64,000 nt of DNA from Hymenobacter metallilatus (lineage in GTDB: Bacteria; Bacteroidota; Bacteroidia; Cytophagales; Hymenobacteraceae), in NCBI RefSeq assembly GCF_003944705.1, contig NZ_RWIS01000005.1:1-64000 (forward strand), given 5' to 3'. Numbering within the stretch: position 1 is the first letter of the stretch; the number at the start of each line of letters is the position of its first letter. Of this stretch, positions 59,386-64,000 are shown in pieces. Under the pieces are notes generated by a model. That model was not told the origin of the DNA. It worked only from the letters and a program-made list of their open reading frames with translations, and ran no database searches. Made by a program: the position numbers and the translations under genes.

Positions 59386-60684
59386 CTAGCGGCTGCCGGA
59401 GGGTTGGGTCGGGGGGCGGTAGTCTACGGGCAGGAATTCACCCATTTTTTCGAAACCCCAGTAGCCTTCCGTCACCAGGTCCAGCGGGTTTTCGGGCAGG
59501 CCGTTGGGTTGCAGCGGCACCTGGGCCCGTTGCAGGTGTAGCACCGAGGACTGCTTGCCCAGCCCGGCCGGCAGCGTCTGGTCCAGGGCGGAATGGCGGG
59601 CGGTAAAGGCCACGTAGGCCGGATCGGCCGGCTCCTGGGCGTATTCCACCACCAGTAAATCGGGGAAGGACAGCTGCACGGTGGTGGCAGCGGGTGGGCG
59701 CTGGCTGAAATCGGGGGCCGTGAGGGGCTGAGTGAACAGGTACTCCACCTGGCGCGGCACCCGGCTCAGACGCATTAGCGAGTCGCTGAACGTCTGGTCA
59801 TCTACCACCCGGGCCTCGTAGGGCTGGGCGCGCATGAGGGCCAGCAGGCTGTCGGCGCGGGCGCGGCCGGGGTGGGGCCGGCGCCGCAGCCGTTGCACCC
59901 GGAAGCCCTCCTCTGCTACCCGGTTTTCATAAGTGCTGCGCAGAAAGTGGGGCAGGGAGCCCCGATGGGCCTGCTGCCGGTTGGCTTCCCAGCGGCGCTG
60001 CTGCCGGCCCGAGCGGGTGGCAATAGGCTCAAACACCGGCGAGCCGTAAAACGCAATCCAGCCCTCCGCGAAATTCTGCCGGAAATCGAGCCCGTAGTAG
60101 CGAATCCGGTAGCCCAGCGCCCGGTTTTCAACCGTCAGAAACTCGTCGCAGGTGGCTGTTAACTCGTTGCGCTCCGCATCGTACTCCACCCGCACGGCGG
60201 CGGGGTTGCGGATGCGGCACTGGGCCGAAAAGGTGGTGCTGCCTAGAAACGACTCCGTAAATTTCTGGTAATCCTCGGGCCGGTTAGGCCGGGGCCGCAC
60301 CACCACTTCGCCCAGCGCGTTGGCCGTGGGCGGCAGCCGGAAAGTGAGTTGCTGCGCAGTCCCGTTCACCGTCACTGCCTGCCGCCGCAACCCATACCCG
60401 ATATAGGAAGCCACCACCTCGTAGCTACCCGCCGGCACGCGGGCAAACGTGAAGCGGCCGGCCTCATCGGTGGTAACGCCCAGCGTCGTGTTGGCCAGAA
60501 ATACAGTGCCGAAAGCCAGCGGCTTGTTCGTCACAGAATCAAGCACACTGCCGCTGAGCGTACTTTGCGCCCACATAGGAGTAGCCAGGAGTAGCAGCAG
60601 GAGGCATCCTACCAGCCCAGTACATCCTGCCCGGATAAGATGAGTCTCGTTCTGGGGCAGTCGTTTGAATGTATTTACGAACAT
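59386..60684 (-). CDS. Exported carboxypeptidase-regulatory-like domain protein
   Basis: A 432-residue exported protein. The signal region HLIRAGCTGLVGCLLLLLLA ending TPMWAQ is followed by a CarboxypepD_reg-like beta-sandwich (STLSGSVLDSVTNKPLAFGT; VPAGSYEVVASYIGYGLRRQ). The remaining 300 residues form an unassigned domain of the type found in Bacteroidota envelope proteins (LGYRIRYYGLDFRQNFAEGW), ending VTEGYWGFEKMGEFLPVDYR. The track begins at 60732, an ATG abutting the stop of the amine oxidase (TAAATG). ATG 60684 is preferred because it leaves a normal signal peptide, but it lies inside an operator-like palindrome, so either start is possible. Confidence 0.78.
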   Translation of the reverse strand: MFVNTFKRLPQNETHLIRAGCTGLVGCLLLLLLATPMWAQSTLSGSVLDSVTNKPLAFGTVFLANTTLGVTTDEAGRFTFARVPAGSYEVVASYIGYGLRRQAVTVNGTAQQLTFRLPPTANALGEVVVRPRPNRPEDYQKFTESFLGSTTFSAQCRIRNPAAVRVEYDAERNELTATCDEFLTVENRALGYRIRYYGLDFRQNFAEGWIAFYGSPVFEPIATRSGRQQRRWEANRQQAHRGSLPHFLRSTYENRVAEEGFRVQRLRRRPHPGRARADSLLALMRAQPYEARVVDDQTFSDSLMRLSRVPRQVEYLFTQPLTAPDFSQRPPAATTVQLSFPDLLVVEYAQEPADPAYVAFTARHSALDQTLPAGLGKQSSVLHLQRAQVPLQPNGLPENPLDLVTEGYWGFEKMGEFLPVDYRPPTQPSGSR

Positions 60685-60711
60685 TTCGTAATAATACGAA
60701 ATGTTCGTAAA
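60674..60711. promoter_or_regulatory. Tandem palindromic operator-like site at a gene start
   Basis: TTTACGAACATTTCGTA and its exact complement TACGAAATGTTCGTAAA are separated by four bases (ATAA), giving 17-bp perfect arms. Each arm is itself a near palindrome, ACGAA-n3-TTCGT, so the site is two operators in tandem. It overlaps the preferred ATG of the downstream gene. Confidence 0.75.
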
Positions 60712-60732
60712 AGCCTGGATGGAACCTGACAT

Positions 60733-62379
60733 TTAGTCTTGTCTGGCGGCCAGCACCTCTCGGGCGGCGCGTAAACCCTGGTAAAAGCCTTCCTCAAATA
60801 TAGATATGCCGCTCAGATCGGTGTGGGCGAAGAATATTTTATTCTGCCAGGGCCGAGCGGCAGCCTGGCGGGCAGTGCCCCACACGAAGCCGGGCATGGG
60901 GGCTATCATGCCATGACCCCACACCCACACGTCGGCGCGCTGTACCAGAGGGGTGAGGCCGGAGTGGGCGGTTTCCAGCTCGGCCAGCGCCCGGCGCACC
61001 CACTCGTCGTAGCTGGTCTGATAAGCCTGCTGGCGGGCAGTAGCGGCGTTGGCGGCTGCTAGGGGCAGGTACCAGGTAATCACCTGCGGCCCCGCCGCCG
61101 AAAGGCTCAGGCCCTGGTGGCGGGCACTCACGTAGCCCACCGATTCGGTACCGTAAAGCACGTTGTCCCAGCTCAGGGGCTGGCCGGGGCCCTGGGGCAG
61201 GCCCTCTACCGTGAGGTTCACCACCACCCAGGGGGCACGGTGGCAGGGCAGAGGCCGTTGAGCCAAGGCAGGCAAGGACGTCAGCAGCCGCTCGGTGATG
61301 AACTGCGGGGTGGCCAGCAGCACGCGCCGGGCCTGCACCCGGGTCGTCTGGCGGGTGGTCACGTCGAAGCAGTCGGCGGCCAGGCCGGTGGGCGTGTCGT
61401 GCAGGGCGTAGGCTACGGTATTGGGGCGGAGGGGGGAGGTAACCTGCCGGCGCAGCTGCTCGGCCAGGAAGCCGTTGCCCTGGGGCCAGGTCAGCACGTC
61501 GGCGGCCGTGGCGTTGTGGGCGCGGCCTTTGCGGGCGGCAAAGTAGTGCAGCCCCGCCCACGCCGATACCTGGGCGGCCGTAGCGCCATAGTCGTCGCGG
61601 CAGCTGTAGTCGAGGTACCAGCGCAGGTAGGGGCTGGTGAAGCCCTGCTCATCCAGCCAGGCGGCAAACGGCTGCGCGTCGAGGCGGCGGAACTGCTCAT
61701 CTTCGGACGACTCCTGTACCGGAATCCGGAAGGCGTCGCGCCCGTCCTGACCGCGGGCCTGCCGCAGCTCTTCGATCAGCTGAAAAAACCGGGCAATCTG
61801 CTGCTTTTCGGCCGGGGGCACGCCCAGCTCCGGCACCAGCCCGCTCTGCCAGTGGCCCTGCACAAACAGCCGTTCCTCGGGGTCGTGGCAGAGGTGGTAC
61901 TCGTTGTACACGGGCAGGCCGGAGGCCGCGTCGTGGCCGGTAATGACGCCGGCTTCGCGCAGAAACGCCAGCAGCTCATGGTTGCGCACGTCGGGTACGG
62001 GCAGGTAGTGGGCACCCCAGGGGTAGGTGGAGGCCGCATTGCGGCCGGCCCGGGAGTTGCCGCCGGGCTGCTCGTCCAGCTCCACCAGCAGGATGTGGGC
62101 CGGCGGCACGCCCTGCCGTTCCAGCTCCCGCCGCGCCGTAAGCCCCGCCACGCCCCCGCCGATAATCAGTACCTCCACCGTCTCGGTGCGGGTGGGGGTC
62201 GGCAGCGCCGCCACGTTGCGCAGCAGGTGGCCGGTGGCGTGGTTGGCCCCGTGCATACTGCCCCGAATGTGGCTGCGTCCGGTGCCCGGCGCGCACGAGT
62301 GCAGCCCCGCCAGTGGGGCCAGCAGCAGCCCCGCGCTACCCAGTGCGGCTTGGTGAAGAAAATGACGACGGGAAGGCAA
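60733..62379 (-). CDS. FAD-dependent amine oxidase-family protein, Tat-type leader
   Basis: A 548-residue flavoprotein. The leader MPSRRHFLHQAALGSAGLLL is a twin-arginine signal, followed by a lipobox-like GLHSCAP, so it may be a periplasmic lipoprotein with cofactor loaded before export. The FAD-binding motif is VEVLIIGGGVAGLTARRELE, with the second flavin segment ARNAASTYPWGAHYLPVP. The C-terminal HTDLSGISIFEEGFYQGLRA is typical of the NAD(P)-binding Rossmann/amine oxidase fold. It is followed by the carboxypeptidase-domain gene and preceded by a spermidine synthase-like gene, so a polyamine link is tempting but unproven. Confidence 0.87.
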   Translation of the reverse strand: MPSRRHFLHQAALGSAGLLLAPLAGLHSCAPGTGRSHIRGSMHGANHATGHLLRNVAALPTPTRTETVEVLIIGGGVAGLTARRELERQGVPPAHILLVELDEQPGGNSRAGRNAASTYPWGAHYLPVPDVRNHELLAFLREAGVITGHDAASGLPVYNEYHLCHDPEERLFVQGHWQSGLVPELGVPPAEKQQIARFFQLIEELRQARGQDGRDAFRIPVQESSEDEQFRRLDAQPFAAWLDEQGFTSPYLRWYLDYSCRDDYGATAAQVSAWAGLHYFAARKGRAHNATAADVLTWPQGNGFLAEQLRRQVTSPLRPNTVAYALHDTPTGLAADCFDVTTRQTTRVQARRVLLATPQFITERLLTSLPALAQRPLPCHRAPWVVVNLTVEGLPQGPGQPLSWDNVLYGTESVGYVSARHQGLSLSAAGPQVITWYLPLAAANAATARQQAYQTSYDEWVRRALAELETAHSGLTPLVQRADVWVWGHGMIAPMPGFVWGTARQAAARPWQNKIFFAHTDLSGISIFEEGFYQGLRAAREVLAARQD

Positions 62380-62387
62380 GTTGTTTT

Positions 62388-62576
62388 TTCGTTGTTAGTT
62401 GTTAGTTGCTCGTTATCAGTTGTTGGTGTCATCCTGAGCATGTCGCGCATCAAGCGAGGACGAAGGACCTTATTGTGTCAGCACGAGATTTAAAAACGAT
62501 GGTCGTTCTATCGTGCTAAGGTCCTTCGTAAGCTCAGGATGAAAGAAACAACTGATAACGAGCAACTAACAACGAA
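62388..62576. repeat. Nested palindromes: type B inside type C
   Basis: The outer arms begin TTCGTTGTTAGTTG and end AACTAACAACGAA, with CGTTATCAGTTGTT pairing AACAACTGATAACG; the left arm has one extra GTTAGTT unit. The inner type B palindrome (TCATCCTGAGC...GAAGGACCTTA against TAAGGTCCTTC...GCTCAGGATGA) sits in the loop. A roughly 20-base segment in the inner left arm has no partner. Confidence 0.9.
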
Positions 62577-64000
62577 TCAGTGTACGTAGGGGCCCCAGTC
62601 ATCTTCGAAGTAGCGGACCAGGGCTTGGTTGTTGAGCTGGTTGATGTCGGTGGGGATTTCGCTCATGTCGGGCGGGAAGTAGCGCATGTCGCGGATGGTG
62701 GCGGGCGTCACGTAGCGCAGGCCGGCGGGAAGGGGGCCGGCATCGGGGCGCCAGTGGGCGTTGCGGCCGGCCAGCACGAAGCCCCATTCCCCGAATGAGG
62801 GCACGTAACAGTGGTAGGGCAGGGTAGTGAAGCCGGCAGCCTGCAGGGTGTGGGCCACGCACCAGAACGAGCGGCGCGCCACGTAGGGCGAGGTACTCTG
62901 TACCACCACCCAGCCGCCCGAGGCCAGCCGCTGCTCCAGGGCCCGGTAAAACGCGGCCGAGTACAGCTTACCGATGGAGTAGTTGCCGGGGTCGGGAAAA
63001 TCCACCACGATGCAGTCGTAGCGGCTGGTGTCCTGGCGCACCCACTGGTAGGCGTCGCCGTTGATGACCTGGACTTTGGGCTGAAGCAACGCACGCTGGT
63101 TGAGGGCTAGCAACATCTCGTTGCGCTGAAACAGCCGGGTCATGCCCGCATCAAGGTCCACCAGCCGGATGCGCTGGAGCTGCGGGTACTTCAGCAGCTC
63201 ACGCACTGCTAGGCCGTCGCCGCCGCCCAGCACCAGCACCTGCCGGGCCCGGGGCAGGGCCTGCATGGCCGGGTGCACCAGCGCCTCGTGGTAGCGGTAC
63301 TCATCGAGGGAGCTGAACTGCAGGTTGCCGTTGAGAAACAGCCGCAGCTCCCGCTGATTTTTGGTGAGCACCAGCCGCTGGTAGGTGGTGCTTTTGGAGT
63401 AAATCACCTGATCCTGGAAGGCCATACCCTCGGTGTAGGTCTGGATGCGCTCAGCGTAGCCGAAGCCCACCCCCAGAGCCAGCAAAGAGGCCACCAGCGC
63501 CCCGGTTAGGTCGCGCCGGAAGGGCCTGGTTTCGGGGAAGCGGTACAAGGCCACGCCGGCCACTACCACGTTCAGCGCCCCGCACAGCAACGACGTACGG
63601 ATGAGACCCAGCTGCGGCACCAGCACCAGCGGAAACACCAGTGAGGCCAGCAGCGCCCCGATGTAGTCGAAGGTGAACACGCGGGAAACCAGGTCCTTGA
63701 ACTCGAAGCGGTTTTCCAGAATCCGCATCAGCAGCGGAATTTCCAGCCCCACCAGCACGCCCGTAAGGCCTACCAGCGCGTATAGAATCAGCCGGAACGA
63801 CACCACGTACTCGAACAGCACGAACAGCAGCGGGGCCGAGAAGCCACCCACCAGCCCCACCAGAATTTCGAGCCGGATAAACCACCGCAACAGCGAGCCG
63901 CCCAGGTAGCGCGACAGCCAGGACCCGATGCCCATCGAAAACAGATAGGCCCCGATGATGGTGGAAAACTGCATCACCGAGTCGCCGAGCAGGTAGGAGG
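62577..64000 (-). CDS. Membrane-anchored spermidine synthase-like protein (5' end beyond window)
   Basis: Partial gene; the frame stays open to the window edge (SYLLGDSVMQFS), so the track start at 63977 is not the true one. The visible N-terminal half has about six membrane helices (TIIGAYLFSMGIGSWLSRYL; LLRWFIRLEILVGLVGGFSA). The cytosolic half is a methyltransferase-fold polyamine-synthase domain: QVLVLGGGDGLAVRELLKYP, IRLVDLDAGMTRLFQ, and YDCIVVDFPDPGNYSIGKLY. It transfers an aminopropyl or related group in characterised soluble relatives; for these long membrane forms the substrate is unclear. A nested palindrome follows its stop. Confidence 0.9.
   Translation of the reverse strand, partial: SYLLGDSVMQFSTIIGAYLFSMGIGSWLSRYLGGSLLRWFIRLEILVGLVGGFSAPLLFVLFEYVVSFRLILYALVGLTGVLVGLEIPLLMRILENRFEFKDLVSRVFTFDYIGALLASLVFPLVLVPQLGLIRTSLLCGALNVVVAGVALYRFPETRPFRRDLTGALVASLLALGVGFGYAERIQTYTEGMAFQDQVIYSKSTTYQRLVLTKNQRELRLFLNGNLQFSSLDEYRYHEALVHPAMQALPRARQVLVLGGGDGLAVRELLKYPQLQRIRLVDLDAGMTRLFQRNEMLLALNQRALLQPKVQVINGDAYQWVRQDTSRYDCIVVDFPDPGNYSIGKLYSAAFYRALEQRLASGGWVVVQSTSPYVARRSFWCVAHTLQAAGFTTLPYHCYVPSFGEWGFVLAGRNAHWRPDAGPLPAGLRYVTPATIRDMRYFPPDMSEIPTDINQLNNQALVRYFEDDWGPYVH

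Noticed and set aside
61117-62493. 458-aa plus-strand ORF opposite the amine oxidase
   Set aside because: Shadow frame; it ends inside a palindrome and has no motifs.

Overview
The window looks like a chromosomal segment of a Bacteroidota bacterium, most likely a Hymenobacter-type member of the Cytophagales. The evidence is a SusC/SusD pair, a C-terminal type IX secretion sorting domain, an AraC-type hybrid two-component system fused to a periplasmic sugar-binding domain, DUF1080 and OmpA/PD40 families, GC-rich coding DNA with few Shine-Dalgarno sequences, and many long intergenic palindromes. No rRNA, tRNA or CRISPR array was seen. Family calls come from reading the translations; no database search was run.

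Left edge (1-8.6 kb): an AT-rich remnant of a HAD-like gene, a GH92 alpha-mannosidase, an IS1-family element directly behind it (split transposase across an eight-A run), a VOC protein, a small glycine-rich protein, a GH2-type TIM-barrel glycosidase and a GH43 lipoprotein. Next is a divergent LacI-family repressor with an added N-terminal zinc ribbon resembling IS1 InsA, facing a 32-bp perfect palindrome.

Xylan locus (8.9-33.2 kb, all plus strand): uxuA, GH67 alpha-glucuronidase, an SDR (probable fructuronate/mannonate oxidoreductase), SusC, SusD, a SASA-type acetylesterase, GH3 beta-xylosidase, a secreted GH10 xylanase with sorting domain, xylB, xylA, an SSS-family sodium/sugar symporter, a second GH10 and a GH115 alpha-glucuronidase. 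Together these can bind glucuronoxylan at the surface, cut the backbone, remove acetyl and (methyl)glucuronic acid side groups, import the products, and feed xylose (XylA/XylB) and glucuronate (SDR, UxuA) into central metabolism.

Minus-strand sugar-oxidation cluster (33.3-42.9 kb): DUF1080 (3-keto-disaccharide hydrolase family), three TIM-barrel sugar isomerase/epimerase-like proteins (two with Tat-type leaders), an NupG-type transporter, a lipoprotein cytochrome c, a Gfo/Idh/MocA oxidoreductase, and a GMC oxidoreductase with its Tat-type small subunit. This gene set fits a periplasmic 3-keto-glycoside pathway. A hybrid sensor/regulator lies upstream.

Right part (46-64 kb): sbcD without sbcC, an MBL-fold/rhodanese protein, a Spy-like protein, an amino-acid permease, a TPR histidine kinase with a NarL-type regulator, a ricin/PD40/OmpA fusion, several unassigned proteins, a membrane protein with conserved histidines, a carboxypeptidase-regulatory-domain protein beginning at a tandem operator-like palindrome, a Tat-type flavin amine oxidase, and a membrane-anchored spermidine synthase-like protein running off the window. 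At least twelve long palindromes sit next to stop codons; one is nested inside the loop of another, and one encodes the last residues of a gene.
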